NCBI RefSeq assembly: GCF_019431375.1
Contig: NZ_CP080267.1
Coordinates: forward strand, 2,731,933-2,795,932
Source: Alcanivorax sp.
GTDB lineage: Bacteria; Pseudomonadota; Gammaproteobacteria; Pseudomonadales; Alcanivoracaceae
Direction: 5' to 3'
Length of the DNA: 64,000 bases
The first letter of the stretch is position 1. Each line of letters begins with the position of its first letter. Position numbers and translations under genes: made by a program. This document shows, in pieces, positions 25,338-33,702 of this stretch. Under the pieces are notes generated by a model. That model searched no databases. It had not been told where the DNA came from and saw only the letters and a program-made list of their open reading frames with translations.

Positions 25338-27410
25338 TTATTCCTGCAGCAGACTGATATCCGCCACGTTCAGGAACAGGTCGCGCAGGAAGGCCAGCAG
25401 GGCCAGGCGGTTGTTGCGCACCGCTTCATCTTCCGCCATTACCATGACGGTGTCGAAGAAGGCATCAACCGGCTCACGCAGTTCGGCGAGCATTTCCAGC
25501 ACGCCCTGATAGTCGCCCTTCTCCAGCAGCGGTTCGGACTGCTCGTAGCTGGCTACTACCAGATTGGTGAGGGTTTGCTCAGCCTCATCTTCCAGCAGGG
25601 CGCCGTCGATTTCTTCCGGCGGTGCCTTGTCCAGTTTGGCCAGGATGTTGGATACCCGCTTGTTGGCGGCGGCCAGAGCCTGGGCTTCTTCCCGTGGCTG
25701 GAAGGCAGCGACCGCTTTTACCCGACGGTCGAAATCCAGCGGCTTGCGGCAGGCGTCATCGATGGCCAGCACCGACAGGATCACCGGGGTAGCAATGCCC
25801 TGCTCCTGGTAGATGGCCCGGTAGCGACCCTTGATAAACTCGAACGCCTCGGCAGCCTCGGCGCGGTTGATGCGCAGCTCCAGCTGGTCGCCGGCTTTTT
25901 CCAGTAGATGCTGCAAATCCACATCCAGCTGGTTTTCGATGATGATGCGCAGCACCCCCAGGGTGGCTCGACGCAAGGCGTAGGGGTCCTTGGTGCCGCT
26001 GGGCTTCTGGCCGATGCCGAAGATGCCCACCAGGGTATCGATCTTGTCGGCAAGAGACACGGCCATACCGGTCTTGCTCTGCGGCAGCTTGTCGCCGGCG
26101 AAACGGGGCAGATACTGTTCGTACAGCGCCTGGGACACTTCCTCCGGCTGGCCTTCCAGGCGCGCCAGATAGAAACCCATAATGCCCTGCATGGTGTCGA
26201 ACTCACCGACCATCTCGCTGTTCAGGTCGGCCTTGCTCAATTCACCAGCCAGTTTTGCCTGCTCGGGATTGCCACCGATCTGCTCGGCAATGATGGCGGC
26301 CAGGGCACCAATGCGTGCGCACTTGTCGGCCACCGTGCCCAGCTGTTGCTGGAACACGACTTTTTCGAGGCCCTTGCCGTGCTGGGCGAGGGTCTTCTTG
26401 CAATCGTTGTCGTAGAAGAAGGCCGCATCCGCCAGACGGGGACGAATCACCTTCTCGTTACCATGGATCACCTGCTGGGGATCCCTGGACTGGATGTTGC
26501 TGATGGTGATGAAACGGGGCATCAGCTTGCCGTCGGCATCCAGTACCGAGAAATATTTCTGGTGTTCTTCCATGGCGCTGATCAGGGCTTCCTGGGGAAC
26601 GCGCAGGAAGTCCTCGTCGAAGCTGCCCGTCAGCGCTACCGGCCATTCCACCAGGGCGGTGACTTCGTTGAGCAGGTCCGGGTCGATCTGCGCGGTACCA
26701 CCGGCTTCCTTACCGACGGCGATGGCCTGTTCTTCAATCATGGCCTTGCGGCGGGCGAAGTCGGCGATCACATGACCGTCTTTTTCCATGCGCTCGGCGT
26801 ACTCGTTGGCAGTAGCCAGCTCGATGGCACCGGGGGCATGGAAACGGTGGCCGTAACTGGTGCGACCGGCCTGCAGGTCCAGCAGCTCGAACGGCACCAC
26901 GTCCTCACCGAACAGGGCCACCAGCCAGTGGGCCGGGCGCACGAACTGTACCTTGCGCTTGCCCCAGCGCATGCGTTTGGGGATCGGCAACTTCTGTACC
27001 GCCTGGGCAAAGAAGTCGGGGATCAGTTCGGCGGCGGGTTTGCCCTTCTCGGTAATCTGGGCCACCAGGCGCTCCCCTTTGCCGGTGTCCTGACGGCCCA
27101 ACTGATCCACAGTCAGCCCCAGAGAAGACGCAAAGCCTTCTGCGGCCTTGGTGGGGTTACCGTCCTTGTCGAAGGCGGCCTGCACGGCCGGGCCCTGACG
27201 CTCAATATCACGATCCGCCTGCTTCTCGTCCAGGCCACGTACCAGTACCGCCAGACGGCGGGGGGCGGCGAAGCTTTCCACTTCACCGTGGTTGAGACCG
27301 GCTTCGTCCAGTTGGCGGACAAATTCTTCCGTCAGCGCTGCACTCAGTGCGGGCAGCGCCTTGGGGGGCAGTTCTTCGGTGCCCAGTTCAATCAGTAAAT
27401 CCCGGGACAT
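25338..27410 (-). CDS. glyS: Glycyl-tRNA synthetase beta subunit
   Basis: 690 residues, standard length. Beta chain of the bacterial alpha2-beta2 GlyRS; holds the tRNA-recognition modules, the alpha chain the active site. N-terminus LIELGTEELPPKALPAL is the family signature, with an HD-like region (LSKADLNSEMVGEFDTMQGIMG) and a C-terminal anticodon-binding-like domain. Its ATG overlaps the glyQ stop by 1 base. Confidence 0.97.
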   Translation of the reverse strand: MSRDLLIELGTEELPPKALPALSAALTEEFVRQLDEAGLNHGEVESFAAPRRLAVLVRGLDEKQADRDIERQGPAVQAAFDKDGNPTKAAEGFASSLGLTVDQLGRQDTGKGERLVAQITEKGKPAAELIPDFFAQAVQKLPIPKRMRWGKRKVQFVRPAHWLVALFGEDVVPFELLDLQAGRTSYGHRFHAPGAIELATANEYAERMEKDGHVIADFARRKAMIEEQAIAVGKEAGGTAQIDPDLLNEVTALVEWPVALTGSFDEDFLRVPQEALISAMEEHQKYFSVLDADGKLMPRFITISNIQSRDPQQVIHGNEKVIRPRLADAAFFYDNDCKKTLAQHGKGLEKVVFQQQLGTVADKCARIGALAAIIAEQIGGNPEQAKLAGELSKADLNSEMVGEFDTMQGIMGFYLARLEGQPEEVSQALYEQYLPRFAGDKLPQSKTGMAVSLADKIDTLVGIFGIGQKPSGTKDPYALRRATLGVLRIIIENQLDVDLQHLLEKAGDQLELRINRAEAAEAFEFIKGRYRAIYQEQGIATPVILSVLAIDDACRKPLDFDRRVKAVAAFQPREEAQALAAANKRVSNILAKLDKAPPEEIDGALLEDEAEQTLTNLVVASYEQSEPLLEKGDYQGVLEMLAELREPVDAFFDTVMVMAEDEAVRNNRLALLAFLRDLFLNVADISLLQE

Positions 27411-28402
27411 TATTGCTTCCCCTTCTTTTTGGCGGCCTGCTTTGCGGCCTTTTCATCCTGCTTTTTCAATTCCGTCTCTACTTCCTCGCGAATGCTGGCA
27501 TCCGCCATGGGGAAGCCAAGCGAACGGCGTTTGTCAAAGTAGGCCTGGGCCACAGCACGGGCCAGGGTGCGCACACGCAGAATAAAGCGCTGGCGTTCGG
27601 TGACGGAGATGGCCTTGCGAGCATCCAGCAGGTTGAAGGTATGGGAGGCTTTCAGCACATATTCATAGGCGGGCAACGGCAGGCCGGCCTCGATCAGCTT
27701 GGTGGATTCACCCTCGAACAGGTCGAACTGCTTGAAGAGTTCGTCCACGTTGGCGTGCTCAAAGTTGAACGTGGACATCTCGATTTCGTTCTGCAGGAAC
27801 ACATCGCCGTAGCTGACCTTGCCGAAGGGGCCGTCGGACCATACCAGGTTGTAGACCGAATCCACGCCCTGGATATACATGGCCAGGCGTTCCAGGCCAT
27901 AGGTAATCTCGCCGGTGACCGGGTAACAGTCGATGCCGCCCACCTGCTGGAAGTAGGTGAACTGGGTGACTTCCATACCGTTGAGCCACACTTCCCAGCC
28001 CAGTCCCCAGGCACCCAGGGTGGGCGATTCCCAGTTGTCTTCCACAAAGCGGATATCGTGAACCAGCGGGTCAAAGCCCAGCATGCGCAGGGAACCCAGA
28101 TACAGTTCCTGGATATTGTCCGGCGACGGTTTCAGTACCACCTGGAACTGGTAATAGTGCTGCAGCCGGTTGGGGTTTTCCCCGTAGCGCCCGTCGGTGG
28201 GCCGGCGTGAAGGCTGCACATAGGCACTGTTCCAGTTTTCCGGGCCGATGGCGCGCAGGAAAGTGGCCGGGTGAAAGGTGCCCGCGCCCACTTCCATATC
28301 CAGGGGCTGTACCACTACGCACCCCTGCTCGGCCCAGTACTGTTGCAGGGCCAGAATCAGGCCCTGGAATGTCATGATGTCCGTCTGCGGTTGTTCCGCC
28401 AT
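27410..28402 (-). CDS. glyQ: Glycyl-tRNA synthetase alpha subunit
   Basis: 330 residues. Catalytic subunit for glycine activation. Signatures include TFQGLILALQQYWAEQGC, EVGAGTFHPATFLRAIGPE and AYVQPSRRPTDGRYGENPNR near the N-terminus. The C-terminus ends in a Lys-rich tail (KQDEKAAKQAAKKKGKQ). The start MAEQPQTDIMTF at 28402 matches the family; the frame is open further upstream without similarity. Operon glyQ-glyS. Confidence 0.97.
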   Translation of the reverse strand: MAEQPQTDIMTFQGLILALQQYWAEQGCVVVQPLDMEVGAGTFHPATFLRAIGPENWNSAYVQPSRRPTDGRYGENPNRLQHYYQFQVVLKPSPDNIQELYLGSLRMLGFDPLVHDIRFVEDNWESPTLGAWGLGWEVWLNGMEVTQFTYFQQVGGIDCYPVTGEITYGLERLAMYIQGVDSVYNLVWSDGPFGKVSYGDVFLQNEIEMSTFNFEHANVDELFKQFDLFEGESTKLIEAGLPLPAYEYVLKASHTFNLLDARKAISVTERQRFILRVRTLARAVAQAYFDKRRSLGFPMADASIREEVETELKKQDEKAAKQAAKKKGKQ

Positions 28403-28658
28403 GCTGAATCCTGTTGTTCGATTTCGATTTGCCCCAAAAAGCAGGCGCCAAGTATACCGGGCCGGCCGGGCCGGTGATACCGCTGGCCGGACGACCACCG
28501 ACAGTGGAGTGTCAGGCGTGAACGGGGAGAATGACGCACCAGGCCAGCTCCGGTAATGTCGATGGCCAGAATGTCAGCAGCGGAATGATAACGAGAGATC
28601 TGACCGTTGGCCGATGACCAAGCCTGCCTTGATAGTGACAAACGCGAAGAGAAAAGCC

Positions 28659-29222
28659 ATGAACGACCGCTGTCCCTGGTGCGGGGATGACCCGCTCTAC
28701 CAGCACTACCACGACCACGAATGGGGTGTACCCGAATACGACGACCGGGCCCTGTTCGAATGCCTGAATCTGGAAGGCGCCCAGGCCGGGTTGAGCTGGA
28801 TCACCGTGCTGCGCAAGCGCGAGCACTATCGCAAGGTGTTCGATGGCTTCGACGCGGAGAAGATCGCCCGCTATGACGACAGCAAGGTGGCCGCCCTGCT
28901 CCAGGATGCGGGGATTATCCGCAACCGTCTGAAGGTGGCAGCCACCATCGGCAACGCCCAGTCCTATCTGGCCCTGCGTGACCAGGGGCAGACCTTGAGT
29001 GATTTCCTCTGGGATTTTGTCGATGGCCAGCCGCAGATCAACCACTTCCACACTCTCAAGGAGGTGCCAGCCTCCACCCCGGTGGCCGAGGCCATGAGCA
29101 AGGCCCTGAAAAAACGGGGCTTCAAGTTTGTCGGCCCCACCATCGTCTACGCCTTCATGCAGGCTACCGGCATGGTCAACGATCACCTCACCACCTGCCC
29201 GCGGCATCGGGATCTCCGATAG
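28659..29222 (+). CDS. tag: DNA-3-methyladenine glycosylase I
   Basis: 187 residues. Removes 3-methyladenine from alkylated DNA in base-excision repair. The zinc-snap residues are present: Cys in RCPWCGDD and His in HYHDHEWG at the N-terminus, His and Cys in NDHLTTCPRH at the C-terminus. The helix-hairpin-helix region and FECLNLEGAQAGLSWITVL are typical. The start at 28659 (MNDRCPW) gives the usual length. Divergent from glyQ; followed by the nested palindrome at 29239-29398. Confidence 0.95.
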   Translation: MNDRCPWCGDDPLYQHYHDHEWGVPEYDDRALFECLNLEGAQAGLSWITVLRKREHYRKVFDGFDAEKIARYDDSKVAALLQDAGIIRNRLKVAATIGNAQSYLALRDQGQTLSDFLWDFVDGQPQINHFHTLKEVPASTPVAEAMSKALKKRGFKFVGPTIVYAFMQATGMVNDHLTTCPRHRDLR

Positions 29223-29238
29223 CGCCTCTACCATTGCC

Positions 29239-29398
29239 GTAGGAGCGTCGCTGGCGGCGCGATAACCCAGCCCGGGATCAAAAGCTTTTCACCACATAGG
29301 GCACAGAGATCATTGAGGAAAACCGTTTTCTCTGTGCCCTATGTGGTAAATACCGCTTTTCCGGTGTTGGGTTATCGCGCCGCCAGCGACGCTCCTAC
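29239..29398. repeat. Nested inverted repeat: REP pair enclosing a second palindrome
   Basis: Outer arms are perfect 31-bp inverted copies (29239-29269 and 29368-29398), beginning GTAGGAGCGTCGCTGG. Inside is a second inverted repeat with 19-bp perfect arms (29291-29309 and 29329-29347, ACCACATAGGGCACAGAGA). The outer units are REP-like; the inner unit resembles the repeat at 19089-19132. The DNA could form a large cruciform, and any transcript a long hairpin. Confidence 0.85.
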
Positions 29399-29482
29399 AA
29401 AGAGGTTTGGAGCTATTGAAAAGTTGGTACAGCCCTTGCTCTGTATAAGGAAACCAGACAAGGAAAGTACGGTGGAAAGGCC

Positions 29483-30349
29483 ATGAATCACAGCAAACCC
29501 ATCGCCATCATCAAGACCGGTAGCACCTTCCCGCAGATCAGCGCTCACTACGGTGACTTCGACACCTGGATACACCAGGGGCTGGGCTCGGCCACCGGTG
29601 TCATGGTGATTGATGCGCAACGGGGTGGGGCACTGCCTGCCTTGAGCGAGCTGGCAGGTGTGGTAATTACCGGTTCCCACGCCATGGTCACCGATCAGGC
29701 GCCCTGGATGCGGGAGTTGATGCGCTGGTTGTATACCCTGGTTCATGAAGTGGTACAGATGCCAGTGCTGGGACTGTGTTTTGGCCACCAGCTGCTGGCT
29801 CGTGCCCTAGGTGGTGAAGTGGCGGATAACCCCATGGGGCTGGAAGTGGGCACCGTAGCCCTGCGCCTGACCGGCGCTGGTCGACAGGATGCCCTGTTAG
29901 GCGCCATCGCCGGACACCCGTGGGCACAAGTGGTGCACCGTCAGTCAGTGCTAACTCCGCCGCCCGGTGCCACGGTGCTGGCCAGCAATGTTCATGACGC
30001 CTGCCAGGCCTTCCGTTACGGGGAGCGGGTTTGGGGGGTGCAGTTTCATCCGGAATTCAGCGCCGATGTGATGCGCGCCTATCTGCAGGCGCTGCGTGGA
30101 GAAGGATTAAGTCAGCAACAGGTGGATAGTCACCTGCCGGAAGTGCGCGAATGCGACGATGCCAGTGCTATCCTGAGTCGGTTTGCGCAACTGTCGGCGA
30201 CGCTCCTACCAAAAGCCCTGCTTACTCGGCCTGTCCCGCTCCAAACACCGCCCCGATCAGGGCACTGCCCTGCTGCATGGGGTTCTGGCGGATCAGCGCT
30301 TCCTGCTCGCCAATGCGGGTGTAGAGCTCGTCCATGCTGTTGTCGATGA
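29483..30349 (+). CDS. Class I glutamine amidotransferase-like protein
   Basis: Up to 288 residues. Resembles GMP-synthase-type amidotransferase proteins that stand alone. The catalytic Cys is in LGLCFGHQLLA near residue 97, and the His/Glu pair in VQFHPEFSAD near 195. The substrate is not evident. Odd feature: the family-like part ends near residue 237 (ILSRFAQLS); after that the frame reads through a partial REP (GCGACGCTCCTACC at 30198-30211) and 128 bases into the antisense of the convergent lipoprotein gene. The native stop was probably lost by REP insertion. Confidence 0.82.
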   Translation: MNHSKPIAIIKTGSTFPQISAHYGDFDTWIHQGLGSATGVMVIDAQRGGALPALSELAGVVITGSHAMVTDQAPWMRELMRWLYTLVHEVVQMPVLGLCFGHQLLARALGGEVADNPMGLEVGTVALRLTGAGRQDALLGAIAGHPWAQVVHRQSVLTPPPGATVLASNVHDACQAFRYGERVWGVQFHPEFSADVMRAYLQALRGEGLSQQQVDSHLPEVRECDDASAILSRFAQLSATLLPKALLTRPVPLQTPPRSGHCPAAWGSGGSALPARQCGCRARPCCCR

Positions 30350-30932
30350 CGTAGCTTTCCAGGTTCAGGTCCGGCTTGTTAGTAAGTGGTAACTTATCGT
30401 ACACCCCAAGCAAATTATTGTACTGATCGTAGAAACCGGTCTTCTTCAGGTTATCTTCCACGATCGGCTGATACCGTTGGCGCAGGCTGCTCTCGGTCTC
30501 TCCACGGAAGTAGGAAGTGGCCGCGGTATTGTCGCCGCGAATAATTCCCAGGGCATCATTGACACTCATGTTGGTGATGGCCTGTTTGAACACTGGTGCC
30601 GCTTCCGCCACCGCCTGTTCCGCGCCCCGGTTCATGGCGGTTTCCACCTTGTCCACATAGCTACCGAAACCGAACTGGCGCAGGGTATCGGCAACAGGCT
30701 GGGCGGCGGCGGGTAACTTCAGATTGAATGCCCCGGTCTGGGAGAGCTGGGCGCTGGCCCGGTCGGTGCCGGTGATCAGTGTTTCCTTGATGCCTGCAGC
30801 CAGTTTCGAGTCGGTGTCGTAGCCGGCGTTCTTGGCCATCTGGTTGCCCATGCCCACCCAGGGCATCGCTGCGTCCATGGTCTTGCAGCCGCTCAATACC
30901 AGTAGCCCCACCAGAACCCAAAGCTGTTTCAT
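30222..30932 (-). CDS. DUF4197 family lipoprotein
   Basis: 236 residues. Lipoprotein signal peptide with lipobox LVLSGC (Cys at residue 16), then a helical domain of the DUF4197 family (AAGIKETLITGTDRAS, FKQAITNMSVNDALGIIRGDNTAATSYF). Function unknown; likely periplasmic and membrane-anchored. Convergent with the amidotransferase, whose read-through tail overlaps its 3' end. Confidence 0.88.
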   Translation of the reverse strand: MKQLWVLVGLLVLSGCKTMDAAMPWVGMGNQMAKNAGYDTDSKLAAGIKETLITGTDRASAQLSQTGAFNLKLPAAAQPVADTLRQFGFGSYVDKVETAMNRGAEQAVAEAAPVFKQAITNMSVNDALGIIRGDNTAATSYFRGETESSLRQRYQPIVEDNLKKTGFYDQYNNLLGVYDKLPLTNKPDLNLESYVIDNSMDELYTRIGEQEALIRQNPMQQGSALIGAVFGAGQAE

Positions 30933-31004
30933 GCCACGTTCTCCTTATGATTTGCGGCCAATGCTACTGCATTCCGTGCTGGCTGCTAAACTCGTATTCT
31001 TAAT

Positions 31005-31085
31005 TGTAGAAGCGGCGCTTGAGCCGCGAATCGTACCTGGGAAGGCCTTAGCAAGTAGATTCGCGGCTCAAGCGCCGCTCCTACA
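31005..31085. repeat. REP pair (inverted)
   Basis: Left unit TGTAGAAGCGGCGCTTGAGC ... GCGAATC (31005-31032) and its inverse (31058-31085), one mismatch. Each unit folds as GCGGC-GCTTGA-GCCGC. Lies just before the acetyltransferase gene. Confidence 0.8.
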
Positions 31086-31102
31086 CAGGGAGTGACGAGG
31101 GA

Positions 31103-31717
31103 ATGACCGAAGACGACTACCGCGAACAACACAAAAAACGCCTGGCTTATATGCCCTGGCTGTACGGTCGCCTGAAAGCGAAGCATCGGGCCTGGGCCGA
31201 GCCCTGGCAGCGCGATATTCAGCAGGACTTGATGGCGCTGGAGACCGTTCGCTTCGGGGAGGACTGTTTTGTGGCGCCCCAGGCGGTGCTGTTGGCTGAG
31301 CCAGGTCGTGACATTATCGTGGGTGATGGCAGCCAGATCGCGGCAGATTGCGTTATTCACGGCCCGGTCCGTTTGGGCGAGCGGGTCAGCCTCAATCACC
31401 ATGTGACCCTGGATGGCGGTGCCGCCGGCATCCAGATTGGCGACGATAGCCGCATCGCCGCCTATTGCACCCTCTATGCCTTCAACCACGGCCTCGACGC
31501 AGACCGCCGGATTCGCGAGCAGCCGGTGACCTCAAAAGGCATTCGCATCGGCCGGGATGTGTGGATCGGTGCCCGGGTCGGCATCGTCGATGGCGTCACC
31601 ATTGGCGACCATGCCGTGGTCGGCATGGGGGCCGTGGTGACCCGGGATGTGGCACCCTGGACCATCGTCGCCGGTAACCCCGCCCGCCCCGTGGGTCGTC
31701 GCCCCGGCGCTCCCTGA
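31103..31717 (+). CDS. Hexapeptide-repeat acetyltransferase
   Basis: 204 residues. Left-handed beta-helix acetyltransferase related to maltose/galactoside O-acetyltransferases; uses acetyl-CoA to acetylate a sugar or similar substrate that cannot be told from sequence. The N-terminal helical segment (RLAYMPWLYGRLKAKHRAW) is followed by hexapeptide repeats from about residue 60, with the active-site loop YAFNHGLDADRRIREQPV and the C-terminal GMGAVVTRDVAPWTIVAGNP. A REP pair ends 17 bases upstream. Confidence 0.88.
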   Translation: MTEDDYREQHKKRLAYMPWLYGRLKAKHRAWAEPWQRDIQQDLMALETVRFGEDCFVAPQAVLLAEPGRDIIVGDGSQIAADCVIHGPVRLGERVSLNHHVTLDGGAAGIQIGDDSRIAAYCTLYAFNHGLDADRRIREQPVTSKGIRIGRDVWIGARVGIVDGVTIGDHAVVGMGAVVTRDVAPWTIVAGNPARPVGRRPGAP

Positions 31718-31778
31718 CTCTCCCCTCCCCTATGCTATTGAACACTCCGCCACATAATCGGTAACAGCCTTCTTGTTG

Positions 31779-31814
31779 AACGATGTTTAGCAATGCTGTT
31801 TATTAAACATCGTT
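31779..31814. promoter_or_regulatory. Palindromic operator-like site upstream of the YiaAB/PspA cluster
   Basis: Arms AACGATGTTTA (31779-31789) and TAAACATCGTT (31804-31814) are perfect 11-bp inverted copies 14 bases apart. A second overlapping palindrome TGTTTATTAAACA lies at 31797-31809. They end 33 bases before the ATG at 31847 and could bind the TetR-family regulator encoded downstream. Confidence 0.55.
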
Positions 31815-31846
31815 AAATAAACAGTACAGACCGAGAGGGATATCCC

Positions 31847-32119
31847 ATGGACGAGAGCGCGATTCAACGCCATTCCGGCGGCTGGTTGTTCTACGTGAAG
31901 GCGGCCTTTGGTATCAGCCTGGGCCTGATGATTCTGGGCATCGTCTGGCTGCCCACGGACCTGTGGATCAAGGGTTACCTGGTGATGGGCATCATGTTCG
32001 TGGTGGGCTCCACCATCACCCTGGCCAAGACCCTGCGCGATGACCACGAAGCGCGGCGGCTGATCAATCGCATCAGTGAGGCGAAGACCGAACGTCTACT
32101 CAAGGAATACACGGATTAA
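31847..32119 (+). CDS. YiaAB two-helix domain membrane protein
   Basis: 90 residues. Two transmembrane helices (AAFGISLGLMILGIVWL, GYLVMGIMFVVGSTITLAK) with the family ending TLAKTLRDDHEARRL. Function unknown. It precedes pspA by 21 bases, suggesting an envelope-stress operon with the PspA-like protein and perhaps the TetR regulator. Confidence 0.85.
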   Translation: MDESAIQRHSGGWLFYVKAAFGISLGLMILGIVWLPTDLWIKGYLVMGIMFVVGSTITLAKTLRDDHEARRLINRISEAKTERLLKEYTD

Positions 32120-32140
32120 ACCGATAACGAGGAGAGCGCT

Positions 32141-32851
32141 ATGGCTACCGCCTGGAACAAACTAAAAACGCTGATGCGCGGCCAGGCCCGTGTCAGTATG
32201 GAACAGATCGTCAATGCCAACGACATGCTGCTGCTCGATCAGCAGCTCTATGAAACCGAGCACTCCCTGCGCGATGCCCGCCGACAACTGGCGCGGCTGA
32301 TGGCTGAGCAGAAACTTAACCGCCGTCGCAGCGACGAGCTGGCCGGTCAGATACGCTACTACGAAGAGGGTGCCCGCCAGGCCCTGGCTGCCAGCGAGGA
32401 AACGCTGGCCCTGGATATCGGCAAACGGCTGGCCGACCTGGAACAGCAACAGGCGCGGCTTGAGCAACAGGGCATTGCCCTGAATCAGCAGGAAGCGGAG
32501 TACCAGCGCTTCATCCAGCAGGCGGCGGACCAGTTGAAAACCCTGCGCCATGAACAGTCCCTGGCGAGAACCCAGGAAGCCCTGTTTGGACAAAGCCGGA
32601 ATCGGGAAGCGCAGGGGCGCGGACTGGCCGAGCGGCTCAGCGACAGCAAGCAGACCCTGCAGCAGATCCAGCAACGGCAGGAAGAATGCCGGCTGTTGTG
32701 GCACAGTGAGATCCACTGCGACTGGCAGACCGGCGACAGTCAGATGGATAGCCTGGACAAGCGCATGGCAGATGCGGGTATCGGCGATAGCCAGACCGAG
32801 CGGGCCCGGGCGATTCTGTCACGGCTTGGAACAGAGAACGGGCAAGTCTGA
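32141..32851 (+). CDS. pspA: PspA/IM30 family protein
   Basis: 236 residues, almost wholly alpha-helical coiled coil, rich in Gln, Glu, Arg and Leu. The N-terminus WNKLKTLMRGQARVSMEQIV resembles the amphipathic membrane-binding helix of PspA. Such proteins bind stressed inner membranes and reduce proton leakage. No pspF or sigma-54 promoter motif was seen nearby, so regulation differs from the E. coli psp operon. ATG follows GGAGAG. Confidence 0.85.
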   Translation: MATAWNKLKTLMRGQARVSMEQIVNANDMLLLDQQLYETEHSLRDARRQLARLMAEQKLNRRRSDELAGQIRYYEEGARQALAASEETLALDIGKRLADLEQQQARLEQQGIALNQQEAEYQRFIQQAADQLKTLRHEQSLARTQEALFGQSRNREAQGRGLAERLSDSKQTLQQIQQRQEECRLLWHSEIHCDWQTGDSQMDSLDKRMADAGIGDSQTERARAILSRLGTENGQV

Positions 32852-32971
32852 AGGACATCCCGCATTACTGTACAGGTCGTCATTCCGGACGGTGATTGCC
32901 TCAGTCATTGGAGGGCTCATCGTCCCGGGAGACGGCTCGGGCAACGAGAAATACAGAGTTGAGCATTTACC

Positions 32972-33571
32972 ATGGCACGTCGTAACCAACACAGCCGTGA
33001 GGAACTGCAGGCACTGGCCGTTCATGCGGTACGCGAACTGGTGGAGGAACAGGGGCTGGCGAAACTCAGTGTGCGCAAGGTGGCGGAGCGAATCCGTTAT
33101 ACCCCGGGTATGCTCTACCATGTGTTCGCCAACCTGGATGATCTGATTCTGCACGCCAATGCTGCCACCCTGGATGCGCTGTTGGCAGAGGTGGAAACCG
33201 TTAACACAGGCTCCCCGCAGCAGGCCCTGCACCATATGGCCAGCGCCTACCTGGCCCTGGCCAGGGAACAGACCGCCCTTTGGCAGATGGTATTCATGCA
33301 TCGCATGCAGAAAGCGGCGCCAGTGCCGGACTGGTATCAGCAGCGCACGGCCAGATTGTTTGCCCGGGTGGAGCGGCAGATGGCTCGGCTGGCGGAGGGC
33401 GAGTCAGACAACGCCATCCACCTGGCCGCACGCACTTTGTGGAGCAGTGTCCACGGCATTGCGGTACTGGCGGCGGAAAACAAACTGGATGTGGCCGGCG
33501 ATGTGGATGAGCAGGCAATGCTGGATTCGTTGCTGGAAAACTATCTGAACAGTTGGGCGGGGCTGGAGTAG
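32972..33571 (+). CDS. TetR family transcriptional regulator
   Basis: 199 residues. N-terminal helix-turn-helix at about residues 10-55 (AVRELVEEQGLAKLSVRKVAERIRYTPGMLYHVFANLDDLI), with a ligand-binding domain to the end. The C-terminal part (LARTLWSSVHGIAVLAAENK-like) fits a WHG-type TetR domain. It lies 120 bases after pspA and may repress that cluster through the palindrome at 31779-31814. Ligand unknown. Confidence 0.9.
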   Translation: MARRNQHSREELQALAVHAVRELVEEQGLAKLSVRKVAERIRYTPGMLYHVFANLDDLILHANAATLDALLAEVETVNTGSPQQALHHMASAYLALAREQTALWQMVFMHRMQKAAPVPDWYQQRTARLFARVERQMARLAEGESDNAIHLAARTLWSSVHGIAVLAAENKLDVAGDVDEQAMLDSLLENYLNSWAGLE

Positions 33572-33690
33572 CAAGCTACAAGCTTGAAGCTGCAAGGCGC
33601 GAGATGATTTTTTTACGCTTTTAAGGGCCGTGCCCGCGTTGAAAGTTGCAACTTGTAACTTGCCACTCACCCAACCCCAAACATGAACTG
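33572..33690. repeat. Imperfect inverted repeat of a dispersed AAGCTACAAGC-type element
   Basis: GCAAGCTACAAGCTTGAAGC near 33571 and, inverted, CAACTTGTAACTTGCC near 33648. Related words occur at 13276-13310, 25302-25335 and 39852-39880. Such elements are common between genes in Pseudomonas-like genomes. Confidence 0.5.
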
Positions 33691-33702
33691 CAAGGCGAGA
33701 AA

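Noticed and set aside
25908..27398. Long plus-strand frame opposite glyS
   Set aside because: It is an antisense shadow of glyS; its protein is His/Gly/Gln-rich with no family features, as usual in high-GC DNA.
32852..32971. Possible sigma-54 promoter for the PspA cluster
   Set aside because: No TGGCAC-N5-TTGC match was seen here or upstream of 31847, and no pspF-like gene is present.
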